A DNA stretch of 64,000 bases, from positions 1 through 64,000 of the forward strand of contig CAVPTL010000014.1 in assembly GCA_963708725.1 (NCBI GenBank), given 5' to 3'. Below are positions 41,246-49,700 of this stretch, piece after piece; position 1 is the stretch's first letter, and each line of letters starts with the position of its first letter. The position numbers and the translations under genes are program-made. The stretch is from CAVPTL01 sp963708725 (GTDB taxonomy: Bacteria; Actinomycetota; Thermoleophilia; Gaiellales; JAICJC01). Below the pieces are notes generated by a model. That model saw nothing but the letters and a program-made list of their open reading frames with translations, did not search any database and was not told the origin of the DNA.

Positions 41246-42753
41246 GTCGCTACGACGCGATCGTCGCCGGCGGCGGGCACAACGGACTCGTGTGCGCGAT
41301 CCGGCTTGCGCGCGCCGGCAACCGGGTGGTCGTGCTCGAGCGCCGCGAGCGAGTCGGCGGCATCGCCGAGGTCGTACTCACCGCCGGGCGGTTCCAGCGG
41401 TCGCTGATCGACGAGCTGGAGCTGCGCCGCCACGGTCTCGAGCTGGTCGAACCCGACGTTCGGCTGCTCGCGTTGCGACCCGACGGAGGCGAGCCACTCA
41501 CCTTTTGGCGAGACACCGCCCGCACCGCTCGAGACCTGCGCGCGCATTCGGCCGCCGACGCCGACGCCTATCCCAAGTTCGACGCTCACGTCCGCACGAT
41601 CGCGAGGTTCCTGGGGCAGGTCAACGACACGATTCCGCCACGATTGGATCGAGCGTCCACCGGCGATGCCTCCGGCGCCCTCGGGCTGGGACGAGCGTTT
41701 CGCGCGCTCGGGCCGAAGCCGGGTCGCGAGCTCACCCGGGCGCTGCCGATGGCTGTGGCCGACTTCGTCGGTGAGTGGTTTGAGTCAGACGCGGTGCGCG
41801 CCGCACTGGGGGCGCGCGGCACCCGTTTCACCGCGATGGGGCCCTGGTCGGCGGGCACGGCATTGGTGCTGCTGAACGATTCGGCGGGGAACGAGGGCGG
41901 TGCGGCGGGCGAGAGCGTCCAAGCTCGCGGCGGCCCCACCGCCGTCACCGATGCGCTGGCAGCGGCCGCGCTCGAGGCGGGCGTCGAGATCCGTACCGAG
42001 ACCGCCGTGGCCCGAATCGACGCTGAGGACGGGCGTACCCGCGGCGTTCGGCTCGAGAACGGCGACACCGTGTGGGCGCCGATCGTCGCGTGCGCGGTCG
42101 ATCCCAAGACCGTGCTCACGAGCTGGATCGATCCGGTCGTGACCGGCCCGCAGCTGCGCTGGCGTGCCGGCAACATCCGCACTCCCGGCCGCACCGCGCG
42201 GCTCACGTTGACGCTGTCGGCGCTGCCGGAGTTCACCGGCGTGGATGACCCCAGCCGGCTCGCCGGACGGATCGTGACAGCGCCCGGAATCGACGCTCTC
42301 GAGCGGGCCTTCGACGCCTCCAAGTATGGGGAGCTGAGTGAGCACCCGATGATCGAGGCGACGATCCCGACGCTTGGAGATGACGATGCCAGCGAACACC
42401 GCATGGAACTGCTGGCCCAGTGGGTGCCCCCGGGCACCACGCTCAAGGCCGTCGGCGAGCAGGTGGTCGCAGAGCTCGAGCGATATGCCCCGGGGATCGG
42501 CAAGCTCGTCAAGAAGCGAGTGGTGCTGACACCCGACAAGCTCGAGCGTGAGTATGGCCTCGCCGGCGGGCATGTGTTCCACGGCGAACTCGGGCTCGAC
42601 CAGTTCTTCGCATGGCGACCGATCATCGGGCTGGCGCGGCACCGCCTGGCGATCCCCGGCCTCTACCTGTGCGGCTCAGGCGCCCATCCCGGCGGCGGCC
42701 TCACGGGAGTACCCGGCGATCACGCCGCCCGCGCCATCCTCGCCGACCTGTAA
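41242..42753 (+). CDS. Phytoene dehydrogenase-like FAD oxidoreductase, second copy
   Basis: A 503-residue paralogue of the preceding gene: YDAIVAGGGHNGLVCAIRLA for FAD binding and CGSGAHPGGGLTGVPGDH at the C-terminus. The middle is more diverged and shorter. The start ATG overlaps the upstream stop, so the two are coexpressed and may form a heterodimer. It ends 25 bases before a perfect palindromic element. Substrate unknown. Confidence 0.85.
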   Translation: MSRYDAIVAGGGHNGLVCAIRLARAGNRVVVLERRERVGGIAEVVLTAGRFQRSLIDELELRRHGLELVEPDVRLLALRPDGGEPLTFWRDTARTARDLRAHSAADADAYPKFDAHVRTIARFLGQVNDTIPPRLDRASTGDASGALGLGRAFRALGPKPGRELTRALPMAVADFVGEWFESDAVRAALGARGTRFTAMGPWSAGTALVLLNDSAGNEGGAAGESVQARGGPTAVTDALAAAALEAGVEIRTETAVARIDAEDGRTRGVRLENGDTVWAPIVACAVDPKTVLTSWIDPVVTGPQLRWRAGNIRTPGRTARLTLTLSALPEFTGVDDPSRLAGRIVTAPGIDALERAFDASKYGELSEHPMIEATIPTLGDDDASEHRMELLAQWVPPGTTLKAVGEQVVAELERYAPGIGKLVKKRVVLTPDKLEREYGLAGGHVFHGELGLDQFFAWRPIIGLARHRLAIPGLYLCGSGAHPGGGLTGVPGDHAARAILADL

Positions 42754-42777
42754 CAACTCCGTCCCAAAACAGCGCCG

Positions 42778-42808
42778 TGAATAAATGGTGCCTGGCACCA
42801 TTTATTCA
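42778..42808. repeat. 31-bp palindromic element, perfect copy
   Basis: Perfect 15-T-15 palindrome between convergent genes. The TAA stop of the minus-strand PuuD-like gene (42802-42804) lies inside, so its last Glu codon is also element-derived. The left flank AACAGCGCCG matches AACAGAGCCG at the 21213 copy in 9 of 10 bases. Confidence 0.95.
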
Positions 42809-43524
42809 CGGGCGGCGGCGACGAGTTGGGCGTGGGGGCGGAGGAAGCGGAGGTCGAATCGCCACATCATCTCGTTGTGCCACTGCACGCCCGCCGCCCA
42901 ACCGCTGCCATCGGTGCGCTCGATCGCCTCGATCACACCGTCCGGGGTGCGAACCGTGGCCGACAGCCGGTTTCCCGGGCGCACAACCGCCTGGTGGTGG
43001 AACGAGTTGACACGCCTGTTGCCGCCGTCAAACCAGCGCTCCGCATTCGATCCCGGCTCGACCTGCACCTCGTGCCAGTGATCGCCGGGCGGTGCGAGCG
43101 ACAGCTCGCCCCACGCATGGTCATGCACCGCGGCCCCGGCGTGCTGCTCGGCGACGTGCTGGGTCAGCGCGCCGCCGTCGGCGACCGCGAGCACCTGGAT
43201 GCCGCGGCAGATACCGAGCACCGGGATACCGCGATCGAGCGCACGGCGGGCGAGCGCCAGCTCAAAGGCATCGTGGGATGGATCGATCGTCTCGGTCTTG
43301 GGGTGTCGATCCTCGCCGTAGTGCCCCGGATCGATATCCGAACCGCCGCACAGCTGGACGCCGTCGACGATGTCGAGCACCGCATCCACATCCCCGACCG
43401 GGGTTGCCCGTGGCAGCACCAGCGGGAGCGCGCCAGCCCGCTCCAACGGCGAACGCAGCGACGGCTCGACCTCCGCCAGCAAGGGGTCTTCGAGTTCGAT
43501 CGTGTAGCCGATCACGGGGCGCAT
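42802..43524 (-). CDS. Class I glutamine amidotransferase-like gamma-glutamyl hydrolase, second paralogue
   Basis: Peptidase C26 family, 240 residues. Cys nucleophile in VLGICRGIQVLAVADGG, GVQLCGGSDIDPGHYG, VNSFHHQAVVRPG, and catalytic His/Glu in GVQWHNEMMW, where the usual Pro of HPE is Asn. ATG at 43524 has TAGCGT seven bases upstream. It ends inside the palindromic element, giving an Arg-Glu C-terminus. Ten bases separate its start from the stop of the antiporter gene upstream, on the same strand. Confidence 0.8.
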   Translation of the reverse strand: MRPVIGYTIELEDPLLAEVEPSLRSPLERAGALPLVLPRATPVGDVDAVLDIVDGVQLCGGSDIDPGHYGEDRHPKTETIDPSHDAFELALARRALDRGIPVLGICRGIQVLAVADGGALTQHVAEQHAGAAVHDHAWGELSLAPPGDHWHEVQVEPGSNAERWFDGGNRRVNSFHHQAVVRPGNRLSATVRTPDGVIEAIERTDGSGWAAGVQWHNEMMWRFDLRFLRPHAQLVAAARE

Positions 43525-43531
43525 GGCGGAA

Positions 43532-43537
43532 ACGCTA
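43532..43537 (-). promoter_or_regulatory. Candidate -10 box (TAGCGT) of second PuuD-like gene
   Basis: TAGCGT seven bases before the ATG at 43524, overlapping the antiporter stop codon. Confidence 0.45.
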
Positions 43538-44734
43538 CCCAATAACCTCGGCCGTCTCTGCAGCTGCCTGTTTTGATCGCAGTCGCTGAGTGAGTGCGGT
43601 CGGCGGGAACAACAACACCGAAACCATGCCGGCGCCCACCAGCGCGGCGGCAGTCGCCGAGCGCATCTCTCCCTGCTGCACCGCCAGAGTGGTGATCGCG
43701 ACCACCAGCGGCAGCGTCGTCGCAGACAGAAGCGCGAACGGAGGACGGTCCTCGGGCGCCAGATCACGTCGGTAGAACAGGAACACCGGCAGCCCGCGAA
43801 CGACCAGGAACAGTGCCAGGAAGAGCGGCAACCGCGCCAGACCGCCAGGGGTCAGGACGGCGTCGAGGTTGAACATGATCCCGGTCGTGATGAAGAAGAT
43901 CGGCACGAACAGGCCGAAGGCAATCGACTCGAGCTTCACGTACAGCTGCTCCTTCTCCTCCGGCCCGCCCACCAGGCCGATCACGACTCCGGCGGCAAAT
44001 GCCCCCAGGATGATGTTGAGACCAAACCGGTCGGCCAGATACACCATCGCCACCAGCACGAAGATCGCGGTGCGAAGCGCGAACTGCCCGCTGCGAAACA
44101 TGGTTACGCGCATCACCCGCTGGACGCGCTCCTGACGGAAGCGCATCCCGACGAACGCCACCCCAACCGCCGTCAGGCCCAAGATCGCCACCAGAATCGC
44201 CGCCGTGCCGTGCTGGCCGCCACCGGTGAAGAGCACCGACACCGCGATGATAGGACCGACCTCGCCCACGCTCGCTGCGGCGAGCACGAATGCGCCGAAG
44301 CGGGTGTCGAGGTCGTCTGCGTCGCCCAGGATCGGCACCAGCGTCCCCATCGAGGTCGCCGCCAGCGCGGTGGCGACATACAGCGTGTCAACGGTCAGAC
44401 CCGTTGCCTGGAGCATCGCGGCAAGCACGATCGCGAGCACGAACGAGAGCACCCAGCCCGACAGCGCAAGCTCCACCGGTCGGCCCCGTACCCGCTCGAT
44501 CTCGACCTCGTTACCCGCGAGGAAGAACAGAAACGCCAGACCAAACGCATTCAGCGTGTCGAGCGTCGGGCCCATGTGGGCGATGTCGAGCACCTGCGGG
44601 CCGATCAGAATCCCGAGCACCAGTTCGACCACCACCACGCTCACCATGAATCGCCGGCCCATGTCGGCGATCAGCGGCGCCAGGGCGGCGGCACCGACGA
44701 TGATCAGAAGTGACGTGAGCTCGGTGGTCGACAT
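43535..44734 (-). CDS. CPA2-family cation:proton antiporter (Kef/NapA type)
   Basis: A 399-residue polytopic membrane protein with about 12 hydrophobic segments. GNEVEIERVRGR and GILIGPQVLDIAHMGP are typical of the CPA2 N-terminal half; LGAFAAGVVIGLV and FVPIFFITTGIMFNL mark the transport core. No C-terminal RCK/TrkA domain is present. It probably exchanges K+ or Na+ for H+. ATG at 44734 is preferred over a TTG two codons upstream. Divergent from the YrhK-like membrane protein, with 18 bases between. Confidence 0.9.
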   Translation of the reverse strand: MSTTELTSLLIIVGAAALAPLIADMGRRFMVSVVVVELVLGILIGPQVLDIAHMGPTLDTLNAFGLAFLFFLAGNEVEIERVRGRPVELALSGWVLSFVLAIVLAAMLQATGLTVDTLYVATALAATSMGTLVPILGDADDLDTRFGAFVLAAASVGEVGPIIAVSVLFTGGGQHGTAAILVAILGLTAVGVAFVGMRFRQERVQRVMRVTMFRSGQFALRTAIFVLVAMVYLADRFGLNIILGAFAAGVVIGLVGGPEEKEQLYVKLESIAFGLFVPIFFITTGIMFNLDAVLTPGGLARLPLFLALFLVVRGLPVFLFYRRDLAPEDRPPFALLSATTLPLVVAITTLAVQQGEMRSATAAALVGAGMVSVLLFPPTALTQRLRSKQAAAETAEVIG

Positions 44735-44752
44735 GCGCAAAGCATCTCATGA

Positions 44753-45613
44753 GTGCCCGAGACGGTGCCTGGTATTGTCGGCGCTCTGAGCGACCAAACC
44801 GCGTACGTCGAACTCCCGCCGGGCGCACGCGTCCTCCGAAGCGATGGTCCGGGACCGTTCGTGACCAGGGTGTTGTACGAACTCGAGGACGGCACCCGTG
44901 CGGAGTGGACATCCCGTCGGCATCGAAAGCACCGTCGCTCTGGGTCGCGATACTGGGCACCAACCAGCATGGACTGGTGGTGCGCCGCACTGTTTGTGAT
45001 CGGGTCGGCGTGTTTTGCACTCGGCTCGGTGGCGGGCTACAGCTCACTCGTGGGCGCACACGCCGACGCTATGACCTACTTCGTCGGTTCGTTGTTCTTC
45101 ACCAGCGCGTCCTACCTCCAATTTGTTGGCTGTATCAGTGCCTCCCCCACCACCGACCACGACGCCCGTCGCCGGCGATGGTTCGCCGTACAGCCCGGGC
45201 GGGTGGACTGGTGGGCGACGGTGATCCAGCTCGTCGGCACCGTCTTTTTCAACTTCACGACCGGCGATGCGTTCATTCAGGGGCTGAACGCACACCAACA
45301 GGATCTCGTGATCTGGACGCCCGACGCACTCGGCTCGATCTGCTTCCTGATTTCGAGCCAGCTGGCCTTCGCCGAAGTCGGACACCACTGGATCTCCTGG
45401 AACCCGCGCGAGCTGGGATGGCGGATCGCGGCGATCAACCTGCTCGGATCGATCCTGTTCGGCGTCTCGGCGATCGCGGGATACGTCGTGCCCACCACCG
45501 GCGATTTGCTCGACGCCGCGCTCGACACTTCCGGCACCTTCTGGGGGGCTGTCTGCTTCCTGCTCGGGGCGGTGTGGATGATGCCCGAGGGACAGGCCGA
45601 GGACGCCTCGTGA
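44753..45613 (+). CDS. YrhK-like multi-pass membrane protein
   Basis: A 286-residue protein with six predicted helices in three similar pairs, each with a WW..A/V...G pattern: MDWWCAALFVIGSACFALG, VDWWATVIQLVGTVFFN, LGWRIAAINLLGSILFG. This resembles YrhK-type domains, tentatively. A soluble N-terminus of about 70 residues ends in a basic RRHRKHRRSGSR stretch. The start is GTG 44753, less certain because the first codons overlap a possible decayed palindrome. Its stop overlaps the Gfo/Idh start. Confidence 0.65.
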   Translation: MPETVPGIVGALSDQTAYVELPPGARVLRSDGPGPFVTRVLYELEDGTRAEWTSRRHRKHRRSGSRYWAPTSMDWWCAALFVIGSACFALGSVAGYSSLVGAHADAMTYFVGSLFFTSASYLQFVGCISASPTTDHDARRRRWFAVQPGRVDWWATVIQLVGTVFFNFTTGDAFIQGLNAHQQDLVIWTPDALGSICFLISSQLAFAEVGHHWISWNPRELGWRIAAINLLGSILFGVSAIAGYVVPTTGDLLDAALDTSGTFWGAVCFLLGAVWMMPEGQAEDAS

Positions 45614-46614
45614 GTGAGCCGCTACGGCTCGGGATCGTCGGTACTGGCGGGATCGCGCACGAGTTGGCGGCGGCGGCCCAGGGCAGCCCCAGCGTGGTCG
45701 TCACCGGCGTGGCATCCCGCGACCTGGCGCGCGCAAAAGCGTTCGCCGCCGACTACGACCTCGAGCACGCACACGGTGGATACGCGTCGCTGATGGCACA
45801 GTCAGACCTCGATGCGGTCTACGTCGCGACGCCGCACCGCCACCACGCCGAGTGGACAATCGCCGCGCTACGAGCGGGAAAACACGTGCTGTGCGAGAAG
45901 CCGATCACCGTGAACGCCGAGGAGGCCGAGCGGGTAATCCGGGTTGCCCGCGAGAGCGACCGGTGCGTGATGGAGGCCTACGCCTACCTGTTTCATCCAC
46001 AGACGCAGACGCTTTTGCGGATACTCGACGCGGGTGAAATCGGGACAGTGCGCGGCATCGCTGTGACGTTCAGCTTTGCCGCCGACGACCAGGATATCGG
46101 CCGCCTGACCGACCATGAACTCGCCGGGGGCGGCATCCTCGACGTCGGCTGTTACGGGGTGTCGATGTCGCAGCTGATCGCCGGCCCCGACGAGCCGCTC
46201 TCGGTTGTGGGGGCTGCCCACCTCGACCCCTCCGAGCGGGTCGACCTGCAAGCGGTCGCGGCTCTCACCTTCCCCGGCCCGGTGATCGCTCAGCTCGCCT
46301 GCGCGGTCTCGCTCGATCAGCGGCACGAGATCCGAGTCTCTGGATCCCGGGGCGAGCTGGTGATCGATCAGCCGTGTTGGATCCCCGAGGTGCGCCAGCG
46401 CGCGACGACGATTCGGATTCATCGCGGCGAGCAGGTCGAAGCGATCGACATCCCCAGCCCCGGGCACATCTTCGCGCTCGAGCTCGAAGGCTTCGCTCAG
46501 CTGATCGCCGACGGCCCGGCGGCCTGGGAGTCATCATGGGCACGATCGCTGGCGACCATGCGCACCCTCGATCGCTGGCGCGCCGCCGTCGGCGTCCGCT
46601 ACGACTGGGAGTGA
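45610..46614 (+). CDS. Gfo/Idh/MocA family oxidoreductase
   Basis: NAD(P)-dependent sugar or polyol dehydrogenase-like protein, 334 residues. Rossmann motif LGIVGTGGIAHELAAAA, YVATPHRHHAEWTIAAL, and VLCEKPIT (catalytic Lys), then DVGCYGVSMSQLIAG and the beta-sheet substrate domain. GTG at 45610 overlaps the upstream stop. The TGA stop is the first three bases of a perfect palindromic element. The longer reading frame upstream is a shadow of the YrhK-like gene. Confidence 0.9.
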   Translation: MSEPLRLGIVGTGGIAHELAAAAQGSPSVVVTGVASRDLARAKAFAADYDLEHAHGGYASLMAQSDLDAVYVATPHRHHAEWTIAALRAGKHVLCEKPITVNAEEAERVIRVARESDRCVMEAYAYLFHPQTQTLLRILDAGEIGTVRGIAVTFSFAADDQDIGRLTDHELAGGGILDVGCYGVSMSQLIAGPDEPLSVVGAAHLDPSERVDLQAVAALTFPGPVIAQLACAVSLDQRHEIRVSGSRGELVIDQPCWIPEVRQRATTIRIHRGEQVEAIDIPSPGHIFALELEGFAQLIADGPAAWESSWARSLATMRTLDRWRAAVGVRYDWE

Positions 46615-46642
46615 ATAAATGGTGCCTGGCACCATTTATTCA
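46612..46642. repeat. 31-bp palindromic element serving two convergent stops
   Basis: Perfect palindrome between two convergent genes. TGA (46612-46614) ends the plus-strand Gfo/Idh gene. TAA read on the minus strand (46636-46638) ends the histidine kinase gene. No other sequence separates them, so the element is the whole intergenic region and likely the shared terminator. Confidence 0.95.
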
Positions 46643-48012
46643 CCGGGGAGGGAGGCGTAGAAGATCGTTTCACCCGGCTTGGAGCGCACCGTGAGGCTGC
46701 CGCGGTGGCTCAGCATGATGCGGCGAGAGATATCCAGTCCCAGCCCGGTACCGTCCCCCACGCCTTTGGTCGTAAAGAACGGCTCGAAGATTCGAGACTG
46801 GACGTCGGCGGGGATCCCGGGGCCATCATCGGCGATCTCGACAGTTATCCCATTCGACGGGCCGGGATGGGTCGTGATCGTGATCGTGCCCTTCCCGTCG
46901 AGCGCGTCGAGCGCGTTGATCAGCAGGTTCGTCCACACCTGATTCAACTCGGACCCATGCACCGACAGCCGCGGCAGCGAGCGGTCGAAGTTCTTGACCA
47001 CGGTGATATCGCCGTGTTTGAGCCGGTAGCCGAGGATCTTGAGGGTGCTGACGATGCCGTCGTGGATATCGGCCTCCTCGACCGACGCCCGATCCATGTG
47101 GGTGTAGTCCTTGACCGCCGACACCAGGTCTGAGATGCGCTCGGTGCTCTCATGCAGCTCGGCGACCAGGCTGTGGGCGGTGAGCGAAGCCGCCACCCAT
47201 TCGAGCGCGGCACCGGTTGCGCTCCCGGCGGCGTCGTTCACCTCAGTCAGCCACTGCTCGTCGACCCGCGCCATCGCCAGCGGCTCGGCCAGACGCCAGC
47301 CCTCCTGCCCCAGCTCGTCGATCTCGGCCGCGAGTCGATCCTCGCGGTCGGCCGCCTCGACCGGGGTCTCAGTCACCGTCTGGGTGCATTGGGTGACCGC
47401 CTGCTCGTGCAGCTTGAGCAGCACCGCCGCCTGTTCGCGCTCCACCCCTTTCGAGACGAACGCGCGCAGGGTCGTCTCCACGGTGTCGAAGGCCGCGGCC
47501 AGCTCGGTCGCGGTGCGGCGCGCGGCGGCCGCCGGGTTGTTGAGCTCGTGTGCAAGTCCTGCGCTGAGCGTGCCGAGTGCGGCCAGCTTCTCCTGCTGGC
47601 GCAGCGCTGACTCGGCCGCCTGCGCGATCGGAGCGATCAGGCGGACCGCCGTCTTCATCGCGGTCGGGTTATCCCGCAGGAACTGGCGAAACACGTCGCC
47701 ATCCCAGGCGAGGATCCGGATCGGCGTCAGCGCGCGACCGCTGGCGACCGTTGGATCACCGGTCAGGATGTTGGTCGCCCCAGCGTAGGTCGGCGCCGCC
47801 CGCTCGCCGACGACGACATCCACACCATTCAGGCGCCGTGACCACTCCACCGTGCCCTCGGCCAGCACGAGGAAGCGCTCGATCGGCTTGCCCTCGGTCC
47901 ACAGTGGGTCGCCGACGGCGAGGTGCTCCTCGGTGGACTTGGTTGCGAACTCGGCCAGCGTCTCGTCATCAACGCCGTCGAAGATGTCGAGCTCGCGCAG
48001 CAGCTCGATCAC
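46636..48012 (-). CDS. Histidine kinase with N-terminal cyclic-nucleotide-binding-type domain
   Basis: A 458-residue soluble kinase. Residues 1-125 form a cNMP-binding/Crp-like sensor (LWTEGKPIERFLVLAEGTVE). His155 lies in the H-box LSAGLAHELNNPAAAARR. The ATPase domain has NQVWTNLLINALDAL (N-box), IADDGPGIP (G1), RIFEPFFTTK (F) and GDGTGLGLDISR (G2). No membrane segment, so it senses an internal signal. The start overlaps the stop of the response-regulator/reductase gene by four bases; the stop lies in the palindromic element. The natural partner is the coupled receiver domain. Confidence 0.9.
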   Translation of the reverse strand: MIELLRELDIFDGVDDETLAEFATKSTEEHLAVGDPLWTEGKPIERFLVLAEGTVEWSRRLNGVDVVVGERAAPTYAGATNILTGDPTVASGRALTPIRILAWDGDVFRQFLRDNPTAMKTAVRLIAPIAQAAESALRQQEKLAALGTLSAGLAHELNNPAAAARRTATELAAAFDTVETTLRAFVSKGVEREQAAVLLKLHEQAVTQCTQTVTETPVEAADREDRLAAEIDELGQEGWRLAEPLAMARVDEQWLTEVNDAAGSATGAALEWVAASLTAHSLVAELHESTERISDLVSAVKDYTHMDRASVEEADIHDGIVSTLKILGYRLKHGDITVVKNFDRSLPRLSVHGSELNQVWTNLLINALDALDGKGTITITTHPGPSNGITVEIADDGPGIPADVQSRIFEPFFTTKGVGDGTGLGLDISRRIMLSHRGSLTVRSKPGETIFYASLPGE

Positions 48013-49700
48013 CCCGACACCGCCAGGTACTCGTGCACGAAACTGACGGCCATCGAGCCCTCACCCACCGCTGAGGCCACCCGCTTCATCGACTGGCTGC
48101 GGACGTCCCCGGCAACGAACACGCCGGGCATGCTGGTCTCGAGCAGGTGCGGGGCGCGCTCCAGCCGCCACCGCGGCCGCACGTCCTCGAGCAGCAGCTC
48201 GGCTCCCGAAAGCACGAATCCGCGCGCGTCACGCGCGACCGCATCGGGCAGCCAATCGGTCTGCGGCCGGGCGCCGATGAAGATGAACATGGCGGCCAGG
48301 GAGACGTCGTCGGACTCGTCGGTGACGGTGTTCTTGACGGTCACCCGCTCGAGCGATTCGTCGCCGAAGGCCTCCGCCACCGCGCCGTTCAGGCGAACGT
48401 CGATGTTCGGAGTCGCGTCGATGTGGTCGATCAGATAGCGCGACATGCTCTTGGCCAGCGTGTCGCCGCGATAGAGCAGCGTGACCTTCTGGGCGTAGCC
48501 GGCGAAATAGATCGCCGCCTGTCCGGCCGAGTTCGCCCCACCGACCACAATCACGTGCTCGTCGCGGCACGACACGCCCTCGCTGCGTGAGCCGCCGTAG
48601 TAGATCCCGCGGCCGGTCAGCGCCTCCACTCCCGGCGCTTCCAGCCGGCGATAATCGACACCGGTCGCGACGATCACCGCCGCGGCGCCCAGCTCGGTGC
48701 CCTCGGACAGCCGCACGATCTTGGCCGGCCCCCGCTCGTCGATCCCGGTCACCTCCTGCACGGTCAAGAGTTCGGCCCCGAACCGGGTCGCCTGAGCGGT
48801 CGCGCGGCGGGCCAGATCACTGCCGCTGAGGCCGGTGGGAAAGCCCAGGTAGTTCTCGATCCGCGAGCTCTGCCCGGCCTGTCCACCCGGCGCCTCGCGC
48901 TCGATCAAGGCTGTCTGGAGGCCCTCCGATGCCCCATACACCGCCGCCGCGAGGCCCGCCGGGCCGCCGCCGATGATCAGCAGATCGTAGAACGGCAGCT
49001 CGGCTGTGCGACGGACGCCGGCTCGCTCGGCAAGCTCGGGGATGGTCGGGGCGCGCATCGAGCCGCCGTCGGGAAACAGCACCAGCGGCAGCTTGCCGTC
49101 GCCGTTTCCCGCAGCGACCAGCCGCCGAGCCTCGTCGTCGCGCTCCACGTCCAGCCAGCTGTACGGAACCTGGTTTCGGGCCAGGAAGTCGCGTGCGTCG
49201 TGGGACTCCTTCGACCAGCGATGGCCGACGACCTGAATCCGATCCGATGGCGCGGGCGCGTCGGCCCGCCACTGGTCGAGCAGATCATCCATCACCGGAT
49301 AGAGCTGTTCGTCCGGAGGATCCCAGGGTTTGAGCAGGTAGTGGTCGAGCGACACCCGGTTGATGGCGTCGATCGCGGCCTGGGTGTCGGCGTAGGCGGT
49401 CAAAAGCACCCGCTTGGCCTCGGGCGCGATCGTGATCGCCTGCTCGAGAAACTCGACTCCGGACATCACCGGCATCCGCTGGTCGGCGAGCAGCATCGCG
49501 ATCGCCGCGCCGCGCAGCTTCGACTCCCGCAGCGCCTCCAGCGCCTGTTCACCACTCTCGGCGCGCAGCACCCGGTAGTCACGCCCGTAGCGGCGCCGGA
49601 GATCGCGTTCGACGGCTCGCGCGACGGACGGCTCGTCGTCGACCGCCAGCACCACCGGCCGGGCGGCCTCACGCGGCTCGGTGACCGGGGCGTCACTCAT
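48009..49700 (-). CDS. Response regulator / glutaredoxin-like / thioredoxin-reductase-like fusion
   Basis: A 563-residue three-part protein. The receiver domain (about 15-135) has VDDEPS, phospho-acceptor Asp73 in LLADQRMPVMSG, and YLLKPWDPP. A Trx/Grx-like fold (about 155-225) has SKES where the CxxC would sit. The FAD/NAD(P) reductase (about 240-560) has IIGGGPAGLAAAVYGAS, GQSSRIENYLGFP, VVGGANSAGQAAIYFA and VFVAGDVRSQ. The usual CxxC of thioredoxin reductase is absent (YGGSRSEGVSC has one Cys). It may be an output oxidoreductase controlled by phosphorylation. ATGA overlaps on both sides. Confidence 0.9.
   Translation of the reverse strand: MSDAPVTEPREAARPVVLAVDDEPSVARAVERDLRRRYGRDYRVLRAESGEQALEALRESKLRGAAIAMLLADQRMPVMSGVEFLEQAITIAPEAKRVLLTAYADTQAAIDAINRVSLDHYLLKPWDPPDEQLYPVMDDLLDQWRADAPAPSDRIQVVGHRWSKESHDARDFLARNQVPYSWLDVERDDEARRLVAAGNGDGKLPLVLFPDGGSMRAPTIPELAERAGVRRTAELPFYDLLIIGGGPAGLAAAVYGASEGLQTALIEREAPGGQAGQSSRIENYLGFPTGLSGSDLARRATAQATRFGAELLTVQEVTGIDERGPAKIVRLSEGTELGAAAVIVATGVDYRRLEAPGVEALTGRGIYYGGSRSEGVSCRDEHVIVVGGANSAGQAAIYFAGYAQKVTLLYRGDTLAKSMSRYLIDHIDATPNIDVRLNGAVAEAFGDESLERVTVKNTVTDESDDVSLAAMFIFIGARPQTDWLPDAVARDARGFVLSGAELLLEDVRPRWRLERAPHLLETSMPGVFVAGDVRSQSMKRVASAVGEGSMAVSFVHEYLAVSG

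Noticed and set aside
41242..42753. Carotenoid biosynthesis cluster
   Set aside because: Two CrtI-fold proteins are present but no phytoene synthase, cyclase or isoprenoid genes, and the motifs fit PYROXD2-like oxidoreductases better.
44762..44776. ACGGTGCCTGGTATT, resembling the core of the palindromic element
   Set aside because: It matches the diverged copy at 3160 only if six bases are missing, has no second arm, and lies at the start of the YrhK-like gene. It may be a decayed copy, but a 10-base core match is too little to annotate.
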